A stretch of 64,000 nt of DNA, taken from contig NZ_JAMXBE010000005.1 of NCBI RefSeq assembly GCF_024704835.1, positions 378,778 through 442,777 on the forward strand. The letters are read 5' to 3'. Below the pieces are notes generated by a model. The model worked only from the letters and a program-made list of their open reading frames with translations, had not been told where the DNA came from and made no database searches. Within the stretch, counting starts at the first letter, position 1. Every line of letters starts with the position of its first letter. The position numbers were made by a program, and so were the translations under genes. This document shows positions 28,731 through 37,594 of the stretch, one piece after another. This DNA comes from Parapedobacter tibetensis. Lineage in GTDB: Bacteria; Bacteroidota; Bacteroidia; Sphingobacteriales; Sphingobacteriaceae.

Positions 28731-31184
28731 ATGAGATTCATCGCGCATTTTTGGCCATTGTTCATTGCGGTGGCCCTTATTTATTTGTTCCATCATTCCT
28801 GGGGTGTAGTGCCACCATTGGGGAAAGTATTCAACCCCTTTCAGGGTTTCCTCCAAAACGAAGGGACTAACCTCATCAAAGAAAATGAAGCCATCTTTAT
28901 CGAGGGGTTAATGGACGAAGTGGTTGTCCGCTATGACGACAATGCGGTACCCCATATTTTCGCCAATAGCGATGACGACTTATATTTTGCCCAAGGGTAT
29001 GTGGTTGCCCGTGACCGCCTATGGCAAATGGAATTCTACACGCTTGTCGCTGCAGGACGGCTCACGGAAGTGGTGGGTGAAGGTGCATTGGAGTACGACC
29101 GCTTTAACCGGCGCTTGGGTATGGCGCGCTCAGCAATTGCCATCACCAAAAATTTGGAAGCTGATACCTTGGCCAACCGGATCCTGCAGGCCTATGCGGC
29201 TGGTGTGAATGCGTATATTGACCAATTGGCGTATAAGGATCTGCCTGTGGAATATAAACTCCTGAATTATAAACCTGAGCACTGGTCTCCTTATAAGTCC
29301 ATCCTGATGCTGATGAACATGCGCAACACGCTCAATGGTGGGAGTAATGATTACCGACTTAGCAATGTGTTGGCCCAGTATGGTCCTGATGTTGTGGCCG
29401 ACCTGTTCCCGGACTATCCTGCGGTGGAATCGCCCATTGTACCCGAAGGGACAGATTGGACCTTTTCACCATTGGCCATCCCCGCCGTGCCGGACACCGT
29501 GTCGGCCTTGCCTGACAGCAACCTGCTGGCTTTAAATGTTCCGGCTCCCCGTCCCGAAGTGGGCAGTAACAACTGGGCGGTAGCGGGGAGCAAATCGGCC
29601 ACGGGCCTGCCTATCCTCGCCAACGATCCGCACTTGCAATTGACCTTACCATCTATTTGGTACCAAATACAGTTGTCTTCACCCCATGTCAACGCATATG
29701 GTGTGGCTTTGCCGGGCACGCCAGCCATCATTGTCGGCTTCAATAAAGACGTTGCGTGGGGAGTCACCAACGTCGGATCGGATGTGATGGATTTTTACCA
29801 TATCCGGTTCCGCGACACCACATTTGAAGCATATTGGCATGATGGGCAGTGGAAACCTACTACCATGCATATGGAAACCTTCAAGCTAAAAAACGGGAAG
29901 GAAATACAAGACACGTTATACTATACGCACCACGGACCCATTGTGTACCATGAAGCGAAACCGACCAATTACGCTAAAGGCCTACCAGTGGGCTACTCCA
30001 TGCGTTGGGTTACCAATGAAACCGATGGTGCCGATGTGCTTACTTTCCATTACCTCAACCGTGCAAAAAACTATGGTGAGTATCGCCGGGCGTTGTCCTA
30101 TTTCACCGCACCAGCCCAGAATTTTATCTTTTCGAGCAATGCCGGTGATATTGTCATCACCTCCAATGGGAAGTTGCCGTTAAAGTGGAAAGGCCAGGGC
30201 AAATACCTGTTGGATGGCACCTTGGCAGCGCATGATTGGCAAGGGTGGATTCCCAATGACCAAAACCCCGAGGTGAGAAATCCTTCCAGGGGGTATGTGA
30301 GTTCGGCCAACCAATTTCCCACGGACACCACCTATCCCTATTACCTCGACTGGAAATTTGCGCACTCCAGCCGAGCCATCCGCATCAATGAGCGCCTCGA
30401 AGCGATGGTAGGCGCCACTACCGATAGTTTACGCGCATTGCAAAACGATGTTTACAACGTGGATGCACGGCGGATTCTACCGCATTTGCTTCCAGTTTTA
30501 TCCTCGAATGAATCCACTCGGAAATCGGAGGCATTCCAAGCCATTGAGCAGTGGGACTACCTGAATGCCGCAGATGCCGTAGGCGCTTCCATTTTCGAGA
30601 ACTGGTTGGATGAATTGCTTGCTGGAATCTGGGATGATGAGTTCCCCAAGGATAAACGACTGGTATACCCGAGTCTCGACCGCACATTTGAGCTCATCAA
30701 GAACGAACCGGATGCCAAGTGGTTTGATAATGTAAACACGATGGATACGGTGGAAACCATGGACGATATCGTACGGGAGAGCTTTAAATCCGCCTTGATG
30801 ATGTTGCGTGATCGGTATGGCAATATTTCCGAAGGCAATTGGGCCTGGGGAACCGTGAAACGGACACGGATTATGCATTTGGTACCCAATTTCACCTCCT
30901 TTGGCCGTACAGGAATTATTAATGGTGGCGGTGGTGGTATTGTCAATGCCACCACGGGTACCCATGGTCCTTCGTGGCGAATGGTGGTGCAGCTGGACAC
31001 CGAATGGCCGGTGGCCTATGGTTTATATCCGGGTGGGCAATCTGGCAACCCCGGGAGTAAATACTACGATAATATGATTGACCGCTGGGCCAACGGCGAG
31101 TTGGATACGCTCCTGTTTATGAAACATGACGATGAGGAATCGGAAAGGCTGCAACATCACGTTTCATTGAAACCAAAAAAATGA
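28731..31184 (+). CDS. Penicillin acylase family N-terminal nucleophile hydrolase
   Basis: 817 aa, the usual size of the precursor. An N-terminal membrane segment (FWPLFIAVALIYLFHHSW) should send it to the periplasm. These enzymes are self-cleaved into alpha and beta chains; the beta chain begins at the catalytic Ser, here Ser279 in EVGSNNWAVAGSKS. Also seen: the alpha-chain HIFANSDDDLYFAQGYVVARDRLWQ region, ANDPHLQLTLP, the oxyanion/Asn region GVTNVGSDVMDFY, and GGQSGNPGSKYYDNMIDRW near the end. It hydrolyses amide bonds of acylated amines; known members act on penicillins, acyl-homoserine lactones or acyl amino acids, and the substrate here is open. Strong promoter upstream; the small membrane gene 7 nt downstream is probably co-transcribed. 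Confidence 0.92.
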   Translation: MRFIAHFWPLFIAVALIYLFHHSWGVVPPLGKVFNPFQGFLQNEGTNLIKENEAIFIEGLMDEVVVRYDDNAVPHIFANSDDDLYFAQGYVVARDRLWQMEFYTLVAAGRLTEVVGEGALEYDRFNRRLGMARSAIAITKNLEADTLANRILQAYAAGVNAYIDQLAYKDLPVEYKLLNYKPEHWSPYKSILMLMNMRNTLNGGSNDYRLSNVLAQYGPDVVADLFPDYPAVESPIVPEGTDWTFSPLAIPAVPDTVSALPDSNLLALNVPAPRPEVGSNNWAVAGSKSATGLPILANDPHLQLTLPSIWYQIQLSSPHVNAYGVALPGTPAIIVGFNKDVAWGVTNVGSDVMDFYHIRFRDTTFEAYWHDGQWKPTTMHMETFKLKNGKEIQDTLYYTHHGPIVYHEAKPTNYAKGLPVGYSMRWVTNETDGADVLTFHYLNRAKNYGEYRRALSYFTAPAQNFIFSSNAGDIVITSNGKLPLKWKGQGKYLLDGTLAAHDWQGWIPNDQNPEVRNPSRGYVSSANQFPTDTTYPYYLDWKFAHSSRAIRINERLEAMVGATTDSLRALQNDVYNVDARRILPHLLPVLSSNESTRKSEAFQAIEQWDYLNAADAVGASIFENWLDELLAGIWDDEFPKDKRLVYPSLDRTFELIKNEPDAKWFDNVNTMDTVETMDDIVRESFKSALMMLRDRYGNISEGNWAWGTVKRTRIMHLVPNFTSFGRTGIINGGGGGIVNATTGTHGPSWRMVVQLDTEWPVAYGLYPGGQSGNPGSKYYDNMIDRWANGELDTLLFMKHDDEESERLQHHVSLKPKK

Positions 31185-31190
31185 GCTAAC

Positions 31191-31559
31191 ATGCTATATC
31201 TACTAATTGTGCTTATCGGAGGGCTGTTGTCCTATTTTGGTCCTTGGTGGGTCATTGCTCCTGTTTGTTTCGCCGGCTGTTGGTGGAGGTCGCCAACGGC
31301 ATCCTATGCCTTTTGGGTATCGGCTCTGGCGGGACTTACCCTATGGTTAGGTTATTCAACCTATCTTCATGTGTTGTCCGAAGTGGATTTGGTAAGCAAG
31401 GTTGCCGGTGTTTTCACCGGCGGCGCGCCGGCATTAGCGAATGTGCCCGGCACTATACTGGTGTTCGTCATCGCCGCATTGGTCGTCGGCCTTGTAAGTG
31501 GGTTTTCCGGATTGGCCGGAATGAAAGTGGGCCGGTTTATACACCGGCCTGCCGAATAA
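31191..31559 (+). CDS. Small membrane protein of unknown function
   Basis: 122 aa with four likely membrane segments (residues ~2-32, 36-60, 78-98 and 100-118) and Gly/Ala-rich helices. No family recognised. It starts 7 nt after the penicillin-acylase-like gene and so probably shares its transcript. The Gly/Trp-rich first segment and the final GFSGLAGMKVGRFI look like many short Bacteroidota inner-membrane proteins. Confidence 0.6.
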   Translation: MLYLLIVLIGGLLSYFGPWWVIAPVCFAGCWWRSPTASYAFWVSALAGLTLWLGYSTYLHVLSEVDLVSKVAGVFTGGAPALANVPGTILVFVIAALVVGLVSGFSGLAGMKVGRFIHRPAE

Positions 31560-31653
31560 TCTCGAGATATACATGTGGCAGGTGTCCGGTATGATTAAGG
31601 CATCGGGATGATCGGCGTCAAGTGCTACGCCATTTGCGTAGTGTCCTGCATCC

Positions 31654-32925
31654 TTAAACAATCCCTTTCCTGTTCGAATCGAATTTAAGCATAATGAAGA
31701 GCAAAATGGTGAAACTCCATAGCGAGGACCCTCCATAGCTGAGGAAGGGTAGGGGAATGCCGATAATGGGCACGATGCCGATGGTCATGCCAATGTTAAT
31801 GGCGAAGTGAAAAAACAGGATGCATGCCACTCCATAGGCATAAATGCGTGCAAAGGCCGTACGTTGTCGCTCAGCAATATTGACGATGCGTAACAATAGC
31901 GTGAGGTAGATGCCAATGACCACCATGGAGCCTACAAAACCCCACTCTTCGCCAATGGTGCAGAAAATAAAATCCGTGCTTTGCTCAGGTACGAAATTAT
32001 ATTTGGTTTGGGTACCTTGAAGGTAACCTTTGCCCCAAAATTGCCCGGATCCAATAGCGATTTTGGATTGATTGAGGTTGTATCCCTGTCCCCGAGGATC
32101 ATCTATTTTGCCTAGAATTACATCAATACGGTTGCGTTGGTGCGATTGTAATACATTATCGTATACAAATTCCACACAGAATACATAGGCGGCGCAGATG
32201 GCAAAGAGTACGACCAGGTTGGTGATTATTTTCCGTTTCTTCCGAAAATAATATATGCCTAATCCACAAATGGCAGCCAAGGTGAGGATGACGGCCCAAT
32301 GGCTGAAGGCCAGTGTAAGGACAAATAACATAATGCAAAGGCCGCCAAACAGCAACCAAGGGCCAGAGATATAGCCTTCTCTATAGAAAACGAACACGAG
32401 GGCAAAGAAAGCTAGCGCCGAACCTGTATCGGGTTGGAGCAACACCAGCAATACGGGAAGCAATACAATGGCCGCACCGAAAAACAAGGTTTTGAGATTG
32501 GGATTTCTATTGCTGTTGGCGCTCAGGTACCTAGCTAATAATAAACAGGTGGCCAATTTGGCAAATTCAGCGGGCTGTAGGCGGAAACTGCCGATGGGTA
32601 TCCAGGCTTGGTTGCCCCCCACGTTGCGCCCCACAATGAGTACGGTCACTAATAACAGTATGGTAATGGCATAAAGGACGGGAGCAATGGAACTGTAAAA
32701 CTTAGCATCGACAACGAGCATGGTTACGGCAATAAGCATCGCCGAAAAGATATAGATGGATTGCTTGCCGTAATTGGTATTCATGCTGAACAAACTTGGA
32801 TAATTGGGGTCAAAAACCGCCGCCTGAATATTGAACCAACCAATGATACACAGCAATAGCCAAAGGAGGACGGTGAACCAATCCACGTCTCCGCCAAATA
32901 GTTTATTTCGATGCGGATTATTCAT
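31654..32925 (-). CDS. rodA: Rod shape-determining peptidoglycan polymerase RodA
   Basis: 423 aa, about ten membrane helices, SEDS family. With its partner PBP2 it polymerises lipid II into glycan strands during side-wall growth. Seen: RNVGGNQAWIPIGSFRLQPAEFAKL, the family's hallmark block with the Trp-Ile and Pro-Ala-Glu residues, LLVLLQPDTGSALAF with the catalytic Asp in QPDTGSA, and the C-terminal GIPLPFLSYGGSSL. Longer than many RodA (~370) because of a loop of ~50 residues between central helices, as is common in this phylum. Last gene of the mre operon, overlapping mrdA by 8 nt. Confidence 0.95.
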   Translation of the reverse strand: MNNPHRNKLFGGDVDWFTVLLWLLLCIIGWFNIQAAVFDPNYPSLFSMNTNYGKQSIYIFSAMLIAVTMLVVDAKFYSSIAPVLYAITILLLVTVLIVGRNVGGNQAWIPIGSFRLQPAEFAKLATCLLLARYLSANSNRNPNLKTLFFGAAIVLLPVLLVLLQPDTGSALAFFALVFVFYREGYISGPWLLFGGLCIMLFVLTLAFSHWAVILTLAAICGLGIYYFRKKRKIITNLVVLFAICAAYVFCVEFVYDNVLQSHQRNRIDVILGKIDDPRGQGYNLNQSKIAIGSGQFWGKGYLQGTQTKYNFVPEQSTDFIFCTIGEEWGFVGSMVVIGIYLTLLLRIVNIAERQRTAFARIYAYGVACILFFHFAINIGMTIGIVPIIGIPLPFLSYGGSSLWSFTILLFIMLKFDSNRKGIV

Positions 32926-34873
32926 ACCTGTTCATGATGGCACTGTGGTGAACAAATAAGACTTCTTCCTCTTTTCTCGGCTCTTCCTTAGGCTTGGCTT
33001 GCCGTTTGGGCGCTGCCATGGTAACCTCTTGCGGTTTCTCCGTTTCCAGTTTGGGCAAGAGATCGGCGTTATATATCCGGTCTTGGATATATTTGGGAAG
33101 GGTAACCGTGTCTTTCAAATACTTTTCGATTAGCATGCTGGCAATGGGGCCGGCCCATGTGCCGCCATAACCTGCATTCTCCACGACTACGGCAATGGCA
33201 ATTTTGGGGTTTTCACGCGGGGCGAAGGCGAAAAATACAGCATGGTCTGCTCCATGTGGATTTTGCGCGGTCCCCGTTTTTCCACACATTTCGATATCAG
33301 CAATCCGTACGGCATATCCGGTGCCACCGGGTATATTTACCGCCCGGCTCAACCCTTCTATCACGGGTTCGTAATACTTTCCGTCTACACCGGCAGAAAT
33401 TTTTTCCGTAAATTCCTCCTTAACGATTTTTTGCTCCCCAATGCCCTTAATCAGATGTGGGCGATAGTAAAAGCCCCGGTTGGCCACAATGGCCATGATA
33501 TTGGCCATCTGTAAGGGAGTAATACCCATTTCACCCTGACCAATGGATAAGGATATGTTATAGCTCGAACCCCACTTGGCATTGCCGTACGCCTTGGTGT
33601 AGTAATCCGCCGTCGGTAGCAACCCTGACTTTTCTCCCGGTAAGTCAATACCAAGGGTGTGTCCGATACCAAATTTCATGACAGCTTCGCGCCACAACTC
33701 GTATGCCTCCGCGCTAGGCATATTGCGATGGTCTATCATCCGTGCATAGGTATGCCCGTAATAGGTATTGCAGGAGCGTTGGATGGATTTGATTAATGCG
33801 GTGGCCCCATCCACATGCGTGCATCGCATGATGGCCCTGCCACCACCATATCGGTATCCGCCCGGACAGTTGAATACGGTATGCTCGTCTATGAGGTTTG
33901 CTTGCTGGGCGGTGAGGGCGCTCACTACCTTGAACACCGAACCCGGAGGGTACTGTGCTTGTATGGGGCGGATAAACATGGGCTTGTGTGGATCATGGAG
34001 CATGGTCATGTAATTGTTGCCACGTTCGCGCCCCACCATCAGGTTAGGATCATAGCTGGGACTGCTCACGAATGTGAGTATCTCGCCCGTGTTGGGCTCG
34101 ATAGCCACTACGCTGCCGATTTTATTACGCATCAGCTTTTCGGCTAGGATTTGCAGTTCCTTGTCCAATGAAGAAACCAAACCATCCCCAGCCATGGCCA
34201 AGGTATCATATTTCCCTTCAGCGAAGACGCCTTTGGGTCTGTTGAAAGCATCCACCAACACATTCTTCACGCCCCGCTGGCCTCGTAATAGGTCTTCATA
34301 GGCATATTCAACGCCGCTGGCACCAATGTAATCGCCGGGACGGTAAAAGCCGTTGGAGCGTTCGATATTTCGATCGTTCACCTCTTGGATATATCCCAAA
34401 AATTGTGCGGCAATACTATCGGGATAGCTGCGTACCGTCCTGTTCTGTACATAGAATCCCCTGAACTTATAGAGATGTTCCTGCAATGTGGCGTATGCGG
34501 TGGAAGGTATTTGCTTCTCAAATTGCGAGGCTTTGTATGGGGAATAGTTGCGCGCCGTTGTCATCCGTCGCTCAAAGCCTGCTTTGTCTATTCCCACCAG
34601 TTCACATAGCAGCGCCGTATCGAGGGCCTTTACCTCGCGCGGTGTCACCAGTAGGTCATATACCGGTTCATTTTGCACCAATACTTTTCCATCGCGATCG
34701 AGAATAACCCCCCTAGCGGGGTAGATGACCATTTTTCGTAACACATTGTTATTGGCGGAGAGCAAGTAGGACTGATCAATCAACTGAAGGTAAAACAGGC
34801 GGGCAGAAATGATGACCGCCACAACGATAAAAATGCCTTGAATGATGTATTTCCTTGCAAATAGACTATTCAT
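32918..34873 (-). CDS. mrdA: Penicillin-binding protein 2 (elongasome transpeptidase)
   Basis: 651 aa. Cross-links peptidoglycan in the elongasome together with RodA. Seen: one N-terminal membrane helix (IIQGIFIVVAVIISARLFYLQ), a pedestal/dimerisation domain (PARGVILDRDGKVL), and the transpeptidase domain with SxxK at Ser312-Lys315 (GSVFKVV), SxN at Ser367 (SCNTYY) and KTG at Lys532 (CGKTGTAQN). The C-terminal ~50 residues are a Pro/Lys/Glu-rich tail (APKRQAKPKEEPRKEEE), an extension not needed for catalysis. Fourth gene of the mreBCD-mrdA-rodA operon. Confidence 0.95.
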   Translation of the reverse strand: MNSLFARKYIIQGIFIVVAVIISARLFYLQLIDQSYLLSANNNVLRKMVIYPARGVILDRDGKVLVQNEPVYDLLVTPREVKALDTALLCELVGIDKAGFERRMTTARNYSPYKASQFEKQIPSTAYATLQEHLYKFRGFYVQNRTVRSYPDSIAAQFLGYIQEVNDRNIERSNGFYRPGDYIGASGVEYAYEDLLRGQRGVKNVLVDAFNRPKGVFAEGKYDTLAMAGDGLVSSLDKELQILAEKLMRNKIGSVVAIEPNTGEILTFVSSPSYDPNLMVGRERGNNYMTMLHDPHKPMFIRPIQAQYPPGSVFKVVSALTAQQANLIDEHTVFNCPGGYRYGGGRAIMRCTHVDGATALIKSIQRSCNTYYGHTYARMIDHRNMPSAEAYELWREAVMKFGIGHTLGIDLPGEKSGLLPTADYYTKAYGNAKWGSSYNISLSIGQGEMGITPLQMANIMAIVANRGFYYRPHLIKGIGEQKIVKEEFTEKISAGVDGKYYEPVIEGLSRAVNIPGGTGYAVRIADIEMCGKTGTAQNPHGADHAVFFAFAPRENPKIAIAVVVENAGYGGTWAGPIASMLIEKYLKDTVTLPKYIQDRIYNADLLPKLETEKPQEVTMAAPKRQAKPKEEPRKEEEVLFVHHSAIMNRYE

Positions 34874-34939
34874 TTATTGTAAAATGCTTATACCAATACC
34901 AAAAGGGCAATTGGCCGCCCAAATCCACTCCATTCCAAA

Positions 34940-35455
34940 TTAACGCTGCTTCTTTCGATAAAACAGCAAACTGAATAACAAAATGGTAATGACCGTAAAT
35001 ATACAACTTAAAAGAATACGGATGATGGTGTAATGGAATTGATGGAAAGTAAAGGTTTCCATCATAAACAATACGGCATGATGGAATAAGGTGAGCACAA
35101 ACACATAGAGGAAATACCATCTGAATGGTACGGTACCCCATGACGGGGTCATGTAATTTTCATAATGGTCTGTTTGCAACGTAATGCGAAGGAACATGAT
35201 GCGACCCCAGGCGAGTGCTACACAGGCGGCTGCATTGACTCCTAAGGTATCATAGAAGGCATCGATGGTAATGCCGGTGACAAATGCGAGAAAATATAAG
35301 ATGAAATTAGGAATGCCAACCGGTAATAACAGGATAATCAGGATATATGGAAATGGTGTAGCGAGGTTGTAATAGCCAATATTTTTGAACAAAAACACCT
35401 GCAAAATGACTAGCGCGATAAAACGGACAATATTGTATGAGAGTAGCTTAGCCAT
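34940..35455 (-). CDS. mreD: Rod shape-determining protein MreD
   Basis: 171 aa with five or six membrane helices. MreD is an inner-membrane part of the rod complex that balances MreC. Sequence conservation in this family is low, so the call rests on length, hydrophobic profile (IVRFIALVILQVFLFKNIGY; YILIILLLPVGIPNFILYF; GITIDAFYDTLGVNAAACV) and its place between mreC and mrdA. The GxxxDxxxxTLG block is typical. It overlaps mreC by 8 nt. Confidence 0.88.
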   Translation of the reverse strand: MAKLLSYNIVRFIALVILQVFLFKNIGYYNLATPFPYILIILLLPVGIPNFILYFLAFVTGITIDAFYDTLGVNAAACVALAWGRIMFLRITLQTDHYENYMTPSWGTVPFRWYFLYVFVLTLFHHAVLFMMETFTFHQFHYTIIRILLSCIFTVITILLFSLLFYRKKQR

Positions 35456-36281
35456 TGTCGTCGTTTTGGGCTTCTAAATCTGCTTTTTCCTCTGCAAACA
35501 AGTCTTCCACAATATATACCTGCTGCAGATTGTGAAACTGCGTGCTGAGTTCTATTTTGATGTTTAGAAAACTGTCGCCACCTGAATTCCCCGTTTCAAT
35601 AACTTTACCCACCGGTATGCCTGGGGGGAAGAGGGAAAACCCCGACGTATAGACCGATTCGCCTTTCCTCACCTTCACATGGTTCGGTATATCTTTCAGG
35701 GTGGCCATACGGGCATCATAGCTGTCTCCCCAAACCAATGACCCAAAAGCCTGGCTGTCTTCCAGTGAAGCACTGATGCGGCTTTCGCTGTGCAATAACG
35801 ATTGTACGGTGGAAAAATGGTCGGACACATTAAGGACAATACCCACGATGCCACTGGCGGATATAACCCCCATGCCTTTTTGGATACCATGTTTCTTGCC
35901 CTTGTCTAGGGTAATGTAGTTGTTTTTTTGGTGGATGCTGTTGTTGGTCACCTTGGCAACGATGTAATGATATTGCACATCACGTGCGCTGTCAATGACC
36001 AGATCACTTTCCACACTATCCGGTGCTATAAAGTACTGCAATTGTTTGCGCAGCATTGCATTTTCTTCGGCCAGTAGCGCATTTTCCTGACTGAGGTTTA
36101 GGTAGCTTTTCCATGCGTTTATCTTGGCGTAAGTAGCACCTATGAAGTGGTTTGATGAGTTGACGGCCGATGCGCGCTGGAATGTATTATTCCGTATAAC
36201 TAGATAAAAAGCAAACCCAAAAAACCCAACAAAAAGAAAAAAAGCATTGTATTTATTGATGAGTATCCAAAGGTTCTTCAT
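35448..36281 (-). CDS. mreC: Rod shape-determining protein MreC
   Basis: 277 aa: a membrane anchor near residues 12-28 (AFFLFVGFFGFAFYLVI), a coiled coil (LNLSQENALLAEENAMLRKQL) and a periplasmic double beta-barrel with GIQKGMGVISASGIVGIV and the later GIPVGKVIETGNSGG. It links the MreB filament to PBP2 at the membrane. Starts 47 nt downstream of mreB and ends in an acidic tail overlapping mreD. Confidence 0.94.
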   Translation of the reverse strand: MKNLWILINKYNAFFLFVGFFGFAFYLVIRNNTFQRASAVNSSNHFIGATYAKINAWKSYLNLSQENALLAEENAMLRKQLQYFIAPDSVESDLVIDSARDVQYHYIVAKVTNNSIHQKNNYITLDKGKKHGIQKGMGVISASGIVGIVLNVSDHFSTVQSLLHSESRISASLEDSQAFGSLVWGDSYDARMATLKDIPNHVKVRKGESVYTSGFSLFPPGIPVGKVIETGNSGGDSFLNIKIELSTQFHNLQQVYIVEDLFAEEKADLEAQNDDNG

Positions 36282-36328
36282 GATAGCTTAATAGCTTATA
36301 TGCATACACCAAAAGCTGATCGCTGATT

Positions 36329-37351
36329 TTACTGCATCAAAAACTTAAACGTGCCGATATTTTTCAATGCGATACCGGTGCCTCGTACTACCGCACGTAG
36401 GGGGTCTTCTGCCACATGTACGGGCAGCTTGGTTTTGGCTTGAATGCGTTTGTCCAAACCGCGCAACAATGCGCCGCCACCTGTCAGGTAAATCCCTGTT
36501 TGGTAAATGTCAGCCGAAAGTTCGGGAGGAGTGATTTCCAAGGCTTTTAATATGGCCTCCTCTATTTTTGAGATCGACTTATCAAGGCAATGTGCAATTT
36601 CAGTATAGGAAACGGTGATTTGCTTGGGCACACCTGTCATCAAATCACGGCCTTGCACCGCGAAATCAGCCGGCGGATCTTGGAGCTCGGGAAGGGCAGA
36701 CCCTACCTCGATTTTGATTTTCTCCGCTGTGCGGTCGCCAATCATGATGTTGTGTTGCCTGCGGATATATTGAACAATATCTGAATCGAAATTGTCGCCA
36801 GCCACGCGGATGGATTGATCACAAACAATCCCCGAAAGCGCAATGACTGCGATTTCCGTAGTACCTCCACCGATATCGATGACCATGTTTCCCATCGGTT
36901 CTTCCACGTCTATGCCGATGCCGACCGCGGCGGCCATGGGCTCATGCACAAGGTACACTTCCTTGGCACCTGCTATTTCGGCCGAATCGCGTACCGCTCG
37001 TTTCTCCACCTCGGTAATACCCGAAGGGATGCAGATGACCATGCGTAGCGAAGGAAAAAACCAACCTTTGCCATTGTTTACCATCTTAATCATCCCCCTG
37101 ATCATGTGCTCGGCAGCGTTGAAATCCGCAATCACACCATCTTTCAATGGTCTTACGGTGCGGATATTGTCGTGTGTTTTACCCTCCATCTGCATGGCCT
37201 GCCGGCCAATGGCGATGATCTTATTGGTCGTGCGATCAAATGCGACAATAGAAGGTTCATCCACCACTACTTTATCATTATGGATAATCAGTGTATTGGC
37301 CGTACCTAAATCAATAGCAACTTCTTGAGTAAACCAGTTAAACAACCCCAT
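36329..37351 (-). CDS. mreB: Actin-like rod shape protein MreB
   Basis: 340 aa from the ATG at 37351, giving the usual start MGLFNWFTQEVAIDLGTANT; a second ATG 6 nt upstream adds only two residues. Bacterial actin that orients cell-wall synthesis. Seen: phosphate-1 loop DLGTANTLI, DEPSIVAFD, the amphipathic N-terminal segment, VHEPMAAAVGIGIDV, phosphate-2 loop DIGGGTTEIAV, and the adenosine motif LTGGGALLRGLD. First gene of the elongasome operon, with a -7 box upstream. Confidence 0.97.
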   Translation of the reverse strand: MGLFNWFTQEVAIDLGTANTLIIHNDKVVVDEPSIVAFDRTTNKIIAIGRQAMQMEGKTHDNIRTVRPLKDGVIADFNAAEHMIRGMIKMVNNGKGWFFPSLRMVICIPSGITEVEKRAVRDSAEIAGAKEVYLVHEPMAAAVGIGIDVEEPMGNMVIDIGGGTTEIAVIALSGIVCDQSIRVAGDNFDSDIVQYIRRQHNIMIGDRTAEKIKIEVGSALPELQDPPADFAVQGRDLMTGVPKQITVSYTEIAHCLDKSISKIEEAILKALEITPPELSADIYQTGIYLTGGGALLRGLDKRIQAKTKLPVHVAEDPLRAVVRGTGIALKNIGTFKFLMQ

Positions 37352-37384
37352 TGGCAAGTATATAATGCAGTTTCAAAGAATGTG

Positions 37385-37392
37385 CAAACCTA
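37385..37392 (-). promoter_or_regulatory. Candidate -7 box of mreB operon
   Basis: Minus-strand TAGGTTTG fits TAnnTTTG and ends 33 nt before the mreB start. The -33 TTG is not conserved at the right spacing. Confidence 0.45.
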
Positions 37393-37594
37393 ACCAAAAA
37401 ACTTATATAATTCATCAGAATTATATGATTTTTTTACCTCCGGATATCGATATCATCGGAACCTCGAAACCTAGAACTGCGCAAACCTGTCGAGTTTAGT
37501 CCAAATGGTATACAAGTGTTAAAAAAATGATAAAATTTAGCGATAAGCCTCAAGTTAATTATATTGCGAGCGAATCATCTTATACTATCAATAA

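Noticed and set aside
31640-31660. Hairpin CTACGC-N5-GCGTAG as a terminator between convergent genes
   Set aside because: Short stem and no T-tract; not enough support.
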